Origin: an uncultured Pelagibacteraceae bacterium
GTDB lineage: Bacteria; Pseudomonadota; Alphaproteobacteria; Pelagibacterales; Pelagibacteraceae
Direction: 5' to 3'
DNA: 64,000 nucleotides
Assembly (NCBI GenBank): GCA_902595595.1
Contig: CACJQX010000002.1
Coordinates: forward strand, 1 to 64,000
Below, in pieces: positions 50,712 to 60,688 of this stretch. The notes below the pieces were generated by a model. That model saw nothing but the letters and a program-made list of their open reading frames with translations, was not told the DNA's origin and ran no database searches. The position numbers were made by a program, and so were the translations under genes. Position 1 is the stretch's first letter. Each line of letters begins with the position of its first letter.

Positions 50712-52367
50712 GTGTCAAAAAATATAAGCAATTTATCAGGCAGAATAGGCTTAAAAGATAACCTATTTAAGCAAATCTCAGAAAATACCTTAAGCGATAA
50801 TCCACAAGATATTAAAGAAATTGCCAAAAAACATAACCTAGGTGTTTCAACTCTACATGGCGCAGAGTCTTTTTATGAATTTTTAAGACCTTCTCATAGA
50901 GAAAAAAAAGCTTTCGTTTGTAATGGTAGTGCATGTATGTGTGCGGGTACTCAAGACAAATTAAAAGATAAACTAAAGGAAAAACTAGGTGACGATAAGG
51001 TTGGAGAAATGTTCTGCTTAGGTCATTGTTATGAAAATCATGCTTTCCATTATGATGGAGAAAATTATGCTGGTAAAGATATAGAAAAAATTGACCAAAT
51101 AATTAGAGGTGAAGAAATTAAACAAGAAAAATTTTTCTCTAAGAGTTATGCAACAACAAGTTTTTTAATGGATGACAAGTTATCTTCAACAGATCAATTC
51201 AATGAACAATTAAGTAAATTTTTAAAAACAGATAAAAAAGAAATAGTAAAATCGTTATTAGATTCAAATTTAACAGGAAGAGGTGGTGCAGGTTTTCCAA
51301 CAGGAATGAAATGGGATTTCTGCAGTAAAGCAAAAGGAGATAAAAAATATGTTATCTGTAATGCAGATGAGGGTGACTCTGGTGCTTTCTCAGATAGATA
51401 TTTATTAGAGGACCAGCCTCTAAAAGTTATTTTTGGAATGGTAATTTGTGGTTATGTGATAGGAAGTAATGAAGGAGTTTTATACATTAGAGGTGAATAT
51501 CCTAAATCTATTGAAGCAATAAATGGCTGTATCAATGAACTTAAAAAATTAAATTTACTAGGTGAAAATATTTTAGGAACTGATTTTTCATTTGATCTTG
51601 GAATTTGTATTGGTCAAGGTGCATATATTTGTGGAGAAGAAACAGCTTTGATTGCATCTATTGAAGGAAGAAGAGCTGAAGTAGATGTAAGGCCCCCCTT
51701 CCCTGTTACCGAAGGATTATATAAAAAACCAACGGTAGTTAATAATGTTGAAACATTGGCTGCTGCAACTGGAATTTTACTTAATGGATCAGAGAAATTT
51801 TCTTTAGTTGGAAATAAAAAATCAGCTGGAACAAAATTAGTTTGCTTAGATAGTTTCTTTAACAACCCGGGTGTTTATGAAATTGATATGGGCACACCAA
51901 TGAAAAAAATATTTAATGAAATTGGTGGTGGATACAAAGAACCTGTTAAAGCTTTTCAAATAGGAGGTCCATTAGGTGGTGTTGTTCCTTTAAGTGAAAT
52001 AGAAAATTTAAATTTAGATTTTCAGGAGTTCACAGCAAAAGGTTTTATGTTAGGTCACGCAAGTGTAGTTAGCATTCCAAAAAATTTTCCAATGGCTGAA
52101 TATATTCATCACTTGTTTGAATTCTCAGCTGAAGAATCATGCGGGAAATGTTTCCCAGGAAGACTAGGATCTTACAGAGGTAAAGAGATGTTTGATCAAG
52201 CCAAGAAGAAAACAGCTAAAATTCCTTTAAAATTACTAGAAGAATTGTTAGTTACTATGCAAAAAGGATGCTTATGTGCTCTTTGTGGAGCAATCCCAAC
52301 TCCAATTCAGAACATACTAAAATACTTTGGGGATGAAATGAAAAATGATATGGTTAAAGATAATTAA
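50712..52367 (+). CDS. NAD-dependent formate dehydrogenase flavoprotein subunit, NuoE-like and NuoF-like modules fused (GTG start)
   Basis: N-terminal 2Fe-2S thioredoxin-like module (CNGSACMCAG...CLGHC) followed by NuoF-like GRGGAGFPTGMKW, CNADEGDSGAFSDR, ESCGKCFPGR. Confidence 0.92.
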   Translation: MSKNISNLSGRIGLKDNLFKQISENTLSDNPQDIKEIAKKHNLGVSTLHGAESFYEFLRPSHREKKAFVCNGSACMCAGTQDKLKDKLKEKLGDDKVGEMFCLGHCYENHAFHYDGENYAGKDIEKIDQIIRGEEIKQEKFFSKSYATTSFLMDDKLSSTDQFNEQLSKFLKTDKKEIVKSLLDSNLTGRGGAGFPTGMKWDFCSKAKGDKKYVICNADEGDSGAFSDRYLLEDQPLKVIFGMVICGYVIGSNEGVLYIRGEYPKSIEAINGCINELKKLNLLGENILGTDFSFDLGICIGQGAYICGEETALIASIEGRRAEVDVRPPFPVTEGLYKKPTVVNNVETLAAATGILLNGSEKFSLVGNKKSAGTKLVCLDSFFNNPGVYEIDMGTPMKKIFNEIGGGYKEPVKAFQIGGPLGGVVPLSEIENLNLDFQEFTAKGFMLGHASVVSIPKNFPMAEYIHHLFEFSAEESCGKCFPGRLGSYRGKEMFDQAKKKTAKIPLKLLEELLVTMQKGCLCALCGAIPTPIQNILKYFGDEMKNDMVKDN

Positions 52368-55135
52368 TGAGTTCAGAGAAAAGAAAAATTGCTTATATTG
52401 ACGGAAAACCGTATGAAATCGGTCCAAATCACTCGTCTATTTTAAAATTTGTAAAAAGTTATGTAGGTGAAAAAAAAGTTCCTACCTTATGTGATGATCC
52501 AAATTTAGCACCTTATGGAGCTTGTAGAGTGTGTTCGGTCGAAGTTGCTTTAGAAAAAGATGGCCCTACAAGAGTAGTTGCTTCTTGCCATACTCCAGTT
52601 GCTGAAAATCAACATATCTTTACTTCAAATGAATCCTTGAAAGATCTTAGAAAAAATATTGTTGAATTAGTATTAACAGATCATCCAATGGAATGTGATA
52701 CTTGTGAGGTAAATAACAACTGTGAATTACAAACAGTAGCAAACGATTTAGGGGTATCTGATCACAGATATAACAGTCCAAAACAACATAAAGGAATTCC
52801 AAGAGATACATCTCATGATTACATGAGAATGAATTTAGACAACTGTATCAATTGTGGAAGATGTGTCAGGGCTTGTGATGAAATTCAAGGTTCATTCGTT
52901 TTAACAATGAGTGGAAGAGGATTTGAATCAAGAATAACAACTGATAACGACATGATGTTTGGAGATAGTTCATGTGTTTCTTGTGGTGCTTGCGCTCACA
53001 CTTGTCCAACAGATGCTATCTCAGATGTTTTTCAATCAAAGTCTGCTGCAGTAGATAAAAAAGTTAGAACAACTTGTTCATACTGCGGTGTTGGTTGTAA
53101 TTTAGAGGCTTCAATTAAAGACGATAAAGTTGTAGCTATTGATACGCCTAAACAAACAGAAGTTAACGCTGGACATACGTGTATTAAGGGAAGATATGCA
53201 TTTAGTTTTTATGATCATCCAGACAGATTAAAAACACCTTTAATTAAAAGAAATGGAAAATTTGAAGAAGCTTCTTGGGATGAAGCTTACAATTTTATCA
53301 AAAAGGAAATGAATAGAATTACAAAAGAAAATGGTCCAGATGCCTTTGCTGGAATTTCTTCCGCAAGATGTACAAATGAAGAAAATTATGTTTTTCAAAA
53401 AATGATTAGAGCTGCTGTCGGAACTAACAGTGTAGATTGTTGTGCAAGAATTTGTCATTCACCAACAGCTTGGGGAATGCAACAAACTTTTGGTACTGGG
53501 GCAGCAACTAACTCTACAGAAGATATTTATCACGCAGATTTATTTTTAGTCATTGGAGCTAATCCAACTAATGCTCATCCTGTAACAGGTGCAAAAATAA
53601 AACAGCAAATCATGAAAGGTAAAAAATTAATCGTGCTTGATCCAGTCACAACTGAACTAGCAAAACTTGCTGATTATCATATTAAACTAAGACCAGGAAC
53701 TAACGTTGCAGTTCTAAATATGATGTTACATTTTATTATAAAATCAAAACTTTATAATGCAGATTTTGTTAGAGATAGAACTGAAGGTTTTGATAATTTC
53801 TTAAAAGAAATTGAAAGACAAGATGTTGATCATTTAGCAAAAGTAGCTGGTGTAGATAAACAATTAGTTAAAGAAGCTGCAATTGCATATGCAACTGCTA
53901 GAAATTCAATGGAGTTTCATGGATTAGGAGTTACTGAACACGAACAAGGATCTAAAACAGTAATGTTAATTGCAGATCTAGCAATGATCACTGGAAACAT
54001 TGGACGAAAAGGTGTCGGGGTTAATCCTTTAAGAGGTCAAAACAATGTTCAAGGTGCAGCAGATATGGGATGTCAACCACACCAAGGTGCTGGATATTTC
54101 CCTGTAGCTGATGAAAAACATCAAGAATTCTACACTGAAAAATACGGAGTAACTCACCCAACTAAGCCAGGATTAAAAATTCCTCAAATGTTTGAAGCTG
54201 CAATTAACAAGGAATTAAAAGGTTTATGGATTATAGGTGAAGATATTGTTCAAACAGATCCTAACAGCGCACATGTAATTGAAGCTATGAATTCTTTAGA
54301 ACTTTTAGTTGTTCAAGAAATATTTATGAGTGAAACAGCAAAATTAGCAACTGTTGTTCTACCAGGTACAACTTTCTTAGAAAAAGATGGAACTTTTACT
54401 AACACTGAGAGAAGAATTCAAAGAGTGAACAGAGCTGTACCTCCTCTACCAGGAACTAAACCTGATGGATTAATTGTAACTGAGATGATGCAGAAATTAG
54501 GATTTGATCAGCCAACTTATGATGCAGATCAAGTTCTAGCAGAAATTGCTGATATCGTTCCTTTCTTTAAGGGAGTTACTAGAGAAAGACTTGGAAAATT
54601 TGGATTACAATGGCCAGTTCAAGAAGATGGAACTGATACAAAAATTTTACATACTGAAACATTTAAATTAGGTAAAGGCAGACTAAAAAACTTTGATTGG
54701 AAAGAATCATCAGAAATAGAAGCAAATCAAAAAGACTACCCTTTAATTTTAACAACAAGTAGAGTTTTACAACATTACAATGCAGCAACAATGACTAGAA
54801 GAACAAAAAATATAAATATTGTTGATGAAGATGTTTTATTAATTCATCCTAAAGATGCGGCTCATAGAGATCTAAATACAGGTGATATTGGAAGACTATA
54901 TTCAGGTAGAGGTGAGGTTGCACTTAAAGTTGAGGTTACAGATAAAGTTAAAGAAGGAATTGTGTTTACTACGTTCCATTTCCCAGAGCATATGGTTAAT
55001 ATGGTTACAGGCCATGGTAAAGATGAAGAAACAATGTGTGCAGAATACAAAGTATCTTCTGTTGAAGTACAAAAAATCTCTAATCAATTTAAAACAGAAG
55101 TTAAACCAAAAGAAAATCAAGCTGAAGTTAGTTAA
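52367..55135 (+). CDS. Formate dehydrogenase alpha (molybdopterin) subunit, Cys-dependent
   Basis: 2Fe-2S and 4Fe-4S N-terminus, CSYCGVGCNLEASI, NSVDCCARICHSPTAWGMQQTFGTGAATNS (Cys rather than Sec), GRKGVGVNPLRGQNNVQGAADMG. Confidence 0.95.
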   Translation: MSSEKRKIAYIDGKPYEIGPNHSSILKFVKSYVGEKKVPTLCDDPNLAPYGACRVCSVEVALEKDGPTRVVASCHTPVAENQHIFTSNESLKDLRKNIVELVLTDHPMECDTCEVNNNCELQTVANDLGVSDHRYNSPKQHKGIPRDTSHDYMRMNLDNCINCGRCVRACDEIQGSFVLTMSGRGFESRITTDNDMMFGDSSCVSCGACAHTCPTDAISDVFQSKSAAVDKKVRTTCSYCGVGCNLEASIKDDKVVAIDTPKQTEVNAGHTCIKGRYAFSFYDHPDRLKTPLIKRNGKFEEASWDEAYNFIKKEMNRITKENGPDAFAGISSARCTNEENYVFQKMIRAAVGTNSVDCCARICHSPTAWGMQQTFGTGAATNSTEDIYHADLFLVIGANPTNAHPVTGAKIKQQIMKGKKLIVLDPVTTELAKLADYHIKLRPGTNVAVLNMMLHFIIKSKLYNADFVRDRTEGFDNFLKEIERQDVDHLAKVAGVDKQLVKEAAIAYATARNSMEFHGLGVTEHEQGSKTVMLIADLAMITGNIGRKGVGVNPLRGQNNVQGAADMGCQPHQGAGYFPVADEKHQEFYTEKYGVTHPTKPGLKIPQMFEAAINKELKGLWIIGEDIVQTDPNSAHVIEAMNSLELLVVQEIFMSETAKLATVVLPGTTFLEKDGTFTNTERRIQRVNRAVPPLPGTKPDGLIVTEMMQKLGFDQPTYDADQVLAEIADIVPFFKGVTRERLGKFGLQWPVQEDGTDTKILHTETFKLGKGRLKNFDWKESSEIEANQKDYPLILTTSRVLQHYNAATMTRRTKNINIVDEDVLLIHPKDAAHRDLNTGDIGRLYSGRGEVALKVEVTDKVKEGIVFTTFHFPEHMVNMVTGHGKDEETMCAEYKVSSVEVQKISNQFKTEVKPKENQAEVS

Positions 55136-55140
55136 TTAAA

Positions 55141-56586
55141 ATGACCATTGGTTGGCATTTTGATAATACATATTCAAAGTTATCAAATACTTTTAAAGAA
55201 AATATTAAACCAACTCCTGTTCATGATCCAGAATTAGTAATTTTAAATGAGGAACTAGCATCTACTTTAAATTTAGATTTTTCAAAAACAGACAAAAAAA
55301 AATTAGCAGAAATATTTTCTGGTAACTTCATACCAGAAGAAACTAATACTATTGCGCAAGCATATGCAGGACATCAATTTGGACACTTTACTATGTTAGG
55401 GGATGGTAGAGCAGTTTTGTTGGGCGAACATTTAGTTAACAATGACAATCGTTTTGATATTCAGTTTAAAGGTTCAGGAAGAACTTCTTATTCTAGAGGT
55501 GGTGATGGAAGAGCGGCTCTGGGACCTATGCTTAGGGAATATATTATTAGCGAAGCAATACATTCATTAAATATTCCAACTACTAGAAGTCTTGCTGTAG
55601 TCAAAACAGGAGAAAAAGTTGTAAGAGAAAATCTTTTACAGGGCGCTATATTAACAAGAGTTGCATCAAGTCATCTTCGGGTTGGAACGTTTCAATATAT
55701 AGCTGCAACTCAAAACATTGAAAATTTAAATACTTTAGTCGACTACACAATAAACAGACATTATCCAGAAATTAAAACATCAAATTCAAAAGGATTAGAC
55801 TTGTTAAATCTTGTAATGGAAAAACAATGCCAGCTAGTAATCAATTGGATGCGAGTTGGATTTATTCATGGGGTTATGAATACTGACAACATGGCAATTT
55901 CAGGTGAAACCATTGATTATGGTCCTTGTGCATTTATGGATCATTATGATCCAAAAACTGTATTTAGCTCAATAGATAAATTTGGGAGATATGCCTTTTC
56001 TAATCAACCACCAATTACAAAGTGGAATTTAGCAAGATTTGCAGAATGTTTAATACCTTTAATTGATAAAAATGAAGATACTGCAATTAAATTAGCAACA
56101 GATTTAATAGATAATTTCCAAAATATTTATGAAGATAAATGGTTAAATATGATGAGAGATAAACTTGGTCTATTTGGTGAGAATAAAAATGATAAAAAAT
56201 TAATTAATGATTTGTTTAATTGGATGGAAAAAAATAAAGCTGATTACACAAATACTTTTTGTAATCTAATGGATATCAATTCTGATGAAATTTATAAAAA
56301 TAATGATTTTATAGATTGGAAAAATGAATGGAAAAAAAGATCTGAGTTAAATAATTCAACTAAGGAAAAACAAAGCAAACTTATGAAATTAAATAATCCA
56401 ATCGTAATTCCTAGAAATCATAAAGTAGAGGAAGCTTTAGCTGAAGCAGACAAAGGAAGTTTAGATAAAATGAAAAAGTTATTAGCTATTTTAAAAAATC
56501 CTTACGACAATCAGAATAATATTGAAGAATATCAAGCACCTGCTCCATCGAGCAACAAAAAATATCAAACTTTTTGTGGAACTTAA
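55141..56586 (+). CDS. selO: SelO/YdiU (UPF0061) family protein adenylyltransferase
   Basis: AYAGHQFGHFTMLGDGRAVLLGE, FDIQFKGSGRTSYSRGGDGRAALGPMLREYIISEA, GFIHGVMNTDNMAISGETIDYGPCAFMD, terminal TFCGT. Confidence 0.95.
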   Translation: MTIGWHFDNTYSKLSNTFKENIKPTPVHDPELVILNEELASTLNLDFSKTDKKKLAEIFSGNFIPEETNTIAQAYAGHQFGHFTMLGDGRAVLLGEHLVNNDNRFDIQFKGSGRTSYSRGGDGRAALGPMLREYIISEAIHSLNIPTTRSLAVVKTGEKVVRENLLQGAILTRVASSHLRVGTFQYIAATQNIENLNTLVDYTINRHYPEIKTSNSKGLDLLNLVMEKQCQLVINWMRVGFIHGVMNTDNMAISGETIDYGPCAFMDHYDPKTVFSSIDKFGRYAFSNQPPITKWNLARFAECLIPLIDKNEDTAIKLATDLIDNFQNIYEDKWLNMMRDKLGLFGENKNDKKLINDLFNWMEKNKADYTNTFCNLMDINSDEIYKNNDFIDWKNEWKKRSELNNSTKEKQSKLMKLNNPIVIPRNHKVEEALAEADKGSLDKMKKLLAILKNPYDNQNNIEEYQAPAPSSNKKYQTFCGT

Positions 56587-56587
56587 T

Positions 56588-57691
56588 TTATAGAACGTAG
56601 GGCTCTGGCCTAGCAGTTTTACCCAAAACTCTCTCAACTGCAAAATCACTTATATCAATTGTTTGGTATGATCCTGTTGTAATTAATTCAGTTAAGGCTC
56701 TCCCGATACCTGGTGCTTGCATTAATCCCCGGCCCGTAAATCCAGAAGCCATATAAACATTGTCATATTTTGGATGTTTACCAACAACTGCATTATTATC
56801 TAATCTATTACAATCATAGTAACCTGCCCATCCACCAGTTAACTTTAATTCTTCAAAGGCTGGTATTCTCTTAGCAAGAGCTGGCCAAACTAATTCCTCA
56901 AAATCATTCCAAGCTGGTTCCAAATCATCTGCATCAAATACAGAAATAGGTGATCCTGCTAAATATTCCCCTCCTTCTGGTCTCCAATAAACACCAGTTG
57001 TTAAGTCTCCACTGAGCGGCATCTCTTTTATATATGATGGACATTTTACTCTAAACACAGTGTGCTTTTGAGGAACAACAGGAATATCTTCTAACAATTC
57101 CTTTGTCCAACAACCAGCCGCAGAAACAATTGTTTTAGCATTTATTTCAGAAATGCTTTTTACTTCACCTTTAATAAATTCTGCTCCAAGTTCTATTGCT
57201 TTACTTTTAAGAGCGCTATGAAACATAAATGGATCAATCCATCCTTCACTTTGATTATCCGTATAAGTTGCTGTCTCTATCCCTTCACTATTCACATAAG
57301 GGAAAACCTTAGATAATTCTGACCCTTTAATATTTTTTGTTCCTGCATCACATTCTTTATGATTTTCTAATGCTCTATATTGTTCTTCAGCATGTTCAGG
57401 GCCAAACATTAAAAGATATCCATTGGTTACCATACTTGCTGTTGGATTAGGATTTTTTTCTGTTTTTAATAATTCTGGTATTTGGAAAATAAATTCTCTT
57501 GCAAATTTTCCTAATAAAATATTTTCTTTTTGGAAAAATTGTCTTCTAAAACCACCTAGAGATAATGGGAATGAAGCAGTTTTATAAGTAGGATCTCTTT
57601 CAATAACTTTTACTTTTCTGCCTTCTTTGGATAAAAAATAAGCGGTTGCCGCCCCTATTATTCCACCACCAACTACTACAACATCATCCAT
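56588..57691 (-). CDS. FAD-dependent oxidoreductase (DAO family; sarcosine/dimethylglycine/amino-acid oxidase-like)
   Basis: VVVVGGGIIGAATAYFLSKEG, C-terminal GWAGYYDCNRLDNNAVVGKHPKYDNVYMASGFTGRGLMQAPGIGRALTELI. Confidence 0.88.
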   Translation of the reverse strand: MDDVVVVGGGIIGAATAYFLSKEGRKVKVIERDPTYKTASFPLSLGGFRRQFFQKENILLGKFAREFIFQIPELLKTEKNPNPTASMVTNGYLLMFGPEHAEEQYRALENHKECDAGTKNIKGSELSKVFPYVNSEGIETATYTDNQSEGWIDPFMFHSALKSKAIELGAEFIKGEVKSISEINAKTIVSAAGCWTKELLEDIPVVPQKHTVFRVKCPSYIKEMPLSGDLTTGVYWRPEGGEYLAGSPISVFDADDLEPAWNDFEELVWPALAKRIPAFEELKLTGGWAGYYDCNRLDNNAVVGKHPKYDNVYMASGFTGRGLMQAPGIGRALTELITTGSYQTIDISDFAVERVLGKTARPEPYVL

Positions 57692-57693
57692 AT

Positions 57694-58176
57694 CTAATTT
57701 AACATAATTAAGCTTGTATTCAGAATTAGTGCAAAGCTACACCAAAGTAAATATGGAATCATTAAGTAGGCACTCAACATCTTGACGCGTTTAAACCTTA
57801 AAATAAGATTGATTATCAGTGCTATTAATATGATTAATACCAAAAGAGCCAAAACCATATTGTGAAAAACAAAAAAAACTACACTCCAAGTTGTATTGAA
57901 TACTAAATGGATAAAATAAATATAAACAGTATTCATATCTCTATTTTTCGTATGCCAATAAAGCCATATTGCAACTGTCATCAATGTATACAAGGTAGTC
58001 CAAACAGGTCCGAATATCCAATCGGGTGGATTAAATGTTGGTTTATTTAGTAATGAGTACCATGGCTCTTTAAATGTAACGGTAGCTAAACCGCCAATTA
58101 ATGAAGCAGAGAATGTAATAGCAAGAAACAGTATAAATGTTAAAAATTTATTTTTAAACATGTTAGATGTATACAT
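57694..58176 (-). CDS. TspO/MBR family protein
   Basis: TFKEPWYSLLNKPTFNPPDWIFGPVWTTLYTLMTVAIWLYW; five TM segments. Confidence 0.93.
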   Translation of the reverse strand: MYTSNMFKNKFLTFILFLAITFSASLIGGLATVTFKEPWYSLLNKPTFNPPDWIFGPVWTTLYTLMTVAIWLYWHTKNRDMNTVYIYFIHLVFNTTWSVVFFVFHNMVLALLVLIILIALIINLILRFKRVKMLSAYLMIPYLLWCSFALILNTSLIMLN

Positions 58177-58184
58177 AACAAAAA

Positions 58185-58943
58185 ATGAGTAAAAAAACTA
58201 TTTGGATTACTGGCGGTAGTACCGGTATTGGTAAAGCTTTAGCAATTAAGTTTGCAAGTAAGGGATGGAACGTTGCTATATCTGCAAGAAGAGCTGAATT
58301 ACTTAATGAGCTTTCAAATTCTTATGAAAATATTTCAGGTTTTCCTTTAGATGTAACAGATAAGGAAAAATGCAAAGAAGTATTTAATGAAATTAAAAAC
58401 AAATATGAAAATATAGATATTTGTTTTTTTTCAACTGGAACATGGGATCCTAAAAAAGAAAAAGATATTGATGTAGAACAAATGGAAGATGTGTTTAAAG
58501 TAAATTTTTTTGGAACTGTGAATAGTATTAAAGCAGTTGAACAATACTTTAGAGATAAAAAAAATGGTATAATTACTATTGTTTCGTCAATTGCAGGATA
58601 TAGGGGGTTACCTAATTCAACTGGATATGGACCATCTAAATCTGCATTAAATAACCTAGCTGAAAGTTTGTACTTTGATTTTAAAAGGTACAACGTACGT
58701 GTTTGTTTAGTATCTCCTGGATTTATTAAAACACCAATGACAGATAAAAATGATTTTAAAATGCCTTTTTTAAAAACTCCTGAGTATGCTGCAGATCAAA
58801 TTTATAAAGGTTTAGTTAATAAAAATATATTTGAAATACATTTTCCAAAATCACTTACAATTACATTAAAACTATTGAGTTTTTTACCAAGTAAAATTTA
58901 TTTTGGTTTAGTTGGAAAACTAACGAAATATCAAAAAAAATAG
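58185..58943 (+). CDS. Short-chain dehydrogenase/reductase
   Basis: WITGGSTGIGKALA, SSIAGYRGLPNSTGYGPSKSALNNLAESLYFDF. Confidence 0.92.
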   Translation: MSKKTIWITGGSTGIGKALAIKFASKGWNVAISARRAELLNELSNSYENISGFPLDVTDKEKCKEVFNEIKNKYENIDICFFSTGTWDPKKEKDIDVEQMEDVFKVNFFGTVNSIKAVEQYFRDKKNGIITIVSSIAGYRGLPNSTGYGPSKSALNNLAESLYFDFKRYNVRVCLVSPGFIKTPMTDKNDFKMPFLKTPEYAADQIYKGLVNKNIFEIHFPKSLTITLKLLSFLPSKIYFGLVGKLTKYQKK

Positions 58944-59504
58944 TTAATCTTTTACAAATACAACTGTCAATTCAGCTACTTTAAAACCAAATTTAGTCAT
59001 TGTTGCTCTATTAATTGCAACTCTATCATCTTGTTTAAAAATCCAATCATCGAAGGTTATTTTTAATTCTTTACCTTTAACAGGAACTAATAAAACATAT
59101 TCAAATTTAAACGCTGGTCCATAAGAATATCCTATTGCTTTACCTACAACATCTCCTGCTGTTCCTTCATAATTGTGCTCATCAATTTTATTTATTGTCC
59201 ATTCTCGGTCTTGAACTTCACCATCATCCCAATTAAATTTTTCTTTAAGAATTAATTGTTTTCCATCCCAGGTACCATTTAAGTCTGCAGAAAATTGTCT
59301 TGTAACTTTTCCTGATCTATTTTGTAGGACACCCCAAGCTTTAACATTTCCAGATAAATATTCCTCAATAATTAGTCTTGGTTCTTTGTTTTTAAAGTCT
59401 TCTGGTTTCATGGCGCTATTATTTGAGCAACTTGTAATTAAGAATAATGAAATTATCAATGAAATTGACTTAATTATTTTTATATGTCGCATAAATATCT
59501 CCAT
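58944..59504 (-). CDS. DUF3833-like lipoprotein
   Basis: Lipobox-like LFLITSCSNN; LIIEEYLSGNVKAWGVLQNRSGKVTRQFSADLNGTWDG. Confidence 0.83.
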   Translation of the reverse strand: MEIFMRHIKIIKSISLIISLFLITSCSNNSAMKPEDFKNKEPRLIIEEYLSGNVKAWGVLQNRSGKVTRQFSADLNGTWDGKQLILKEKFNWDDGEVQDREWTINKIDEHNYEGTAGDVVGKAIGYSYGPAFKFEYVLLVPVKGKELKITFDDWIFKQDDRVAINRATMTKFGFKVAELTVVFVKD

Positions 59505-59509
59505 TATTT

Positions 59510-60688
59510 TTATTTGTTTTGCATTGAAAATTGTATCAGATCAATATTTTTTGACTTAAATCCAGCTTCACAATAAGAAAGGTAAAACTCCCACATTCTT
59601 TTAAATGTTTGGTCAAAACCTTGATCTTTTATTAAATCCCATTTTTTTAAAAACTCATTTCTCCATATAGCCAATGTATTTGCATAATGGTCAGCATAAG
59701 AAATATATGAATTTATAGTTAAACCGTTATCAGAAACATAACGATTAATACTATTTTTATTTGGCAAAAAACCACCAGGAAAAATATATTTTTGAATAAA
59801 ATCTTGTTTGTTTTTGTATCTATCAAACAACCTATCATCGATAGTAATTCCTTGAATAGCTGCTTTACCGCCATCAGATAAGTTAGTTTTAATGGTTTTA
59901 AAATAACCCTCTAAATAATTTTGACCAACAGCTTCAATCATCTCTATAGAGGCAATTGAATTGTATTTACCTTTAAGATCTCTGTAATCCTTTATTTCAA
60001 TATTTACTTTTTCGTTTAAACCACAATTAAAAATTCTTTCTTTTGCGTATTCAAATTGTTTTTTTGATATTGTAATACAGTCCAGTTTGACATCGTATTT
60101 TTTACCTAGGTACTCAGCAAAACCTCCCCAACCACATCCTATTTCTAAAACTTTGTCACCATTATTTGGTTTAATTAGATCAATTAATTTTTGATATTTA
60201 TTATTTTGAGCATCAGAAAGATTTTTCGAGTTATCATCAAAAATAGCACTAGAGTAAGTAAGTGTGTCATCTAACCAAAGAGAGAAAAAATCATTACCTA
60301 GATCATAATGTTTGGCAATATTTTCTTTACTTCTACTTTTTGTATTTTTAATTACTTTATTTTTTACAAAATTAATTATTGGAAAATCGAGAAGGCCTGA
60401 GAATTTATATATGACTTCTATATTTCTTGCAGTTAATTCAATTAAATTTGATAAGTTGTCAGTTTCAAATTCACCTCTCATATAGCTCTCAGCGAATCCA
60501 ATACTACCGCCTCTAATTAAATTATAATTAAAATTTGGTTTTTTAATTGAAATATTTGCATGTAATTTTTCATTTGGATTTCCAAATTTTAAAATTTTTC
60601 CATTGTGTGTAGTCAACTCTAGATAACCATGACTTATTTTATTAAGAAATTTAAAAACTAATTTATCTGCTGCGTTATTTAAAAACAT
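59510..60688 (-). CDS. Cyclopropane-fatty-acyl-phospholipid synthase family SAM methyltransferase
   Basis: NIAKHYDLGNDFFSLWLDDTLTYSSAIF, VLEIGCGWGGFAEYLG, FIQKYIFPGGFLP. Confidence 0.93.
   Translation of the reverse strand: MFLNNAADKLVFKFLNKISHGYLELTTHNGKILKFGNPNEKLHANISIKKPNFNYNLIRGGSIGFAESYMRGEFETDNLSNLIELTARNIEVIYKFSGLLDFPIINFVKNKVIKNTKSRSKENIAKHYDLGNDFFSLWLDDTLTYSSAIFDDNSKNLSDAQNNKYQKLIDLIKPNNGDKVLEIGCGWGGFAEYLGKKYDVKLDCITISKKQFEYAKERIFNCGLNEKVNIEIKDYRDLKGKYNSIASIEMIEAVGQNYLEGYFKTIKTNLSDGGKAAIQGITIDDRLFDRYKNKQDFIQKYIFPGGFLPNKNSINRYVSDNGLTINSYISYADHYANTLAIWRNEFLKKWDLIKDQGFDQTFKRMWEFYLSYCEAGFKSKNIDLIQFSMQNK

Noticed and set aside
52367-55135. Possible selenocysteine formate dehydrogenase
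   Set aside because: The Sec position reads RICHSP (Cys codon) and the frame has no internal TGA.
58322-58693. 123-aa minus-strand ORF opposite the SDR
   Set aside because: Antisense to a clearly conserved SDR reading frame.
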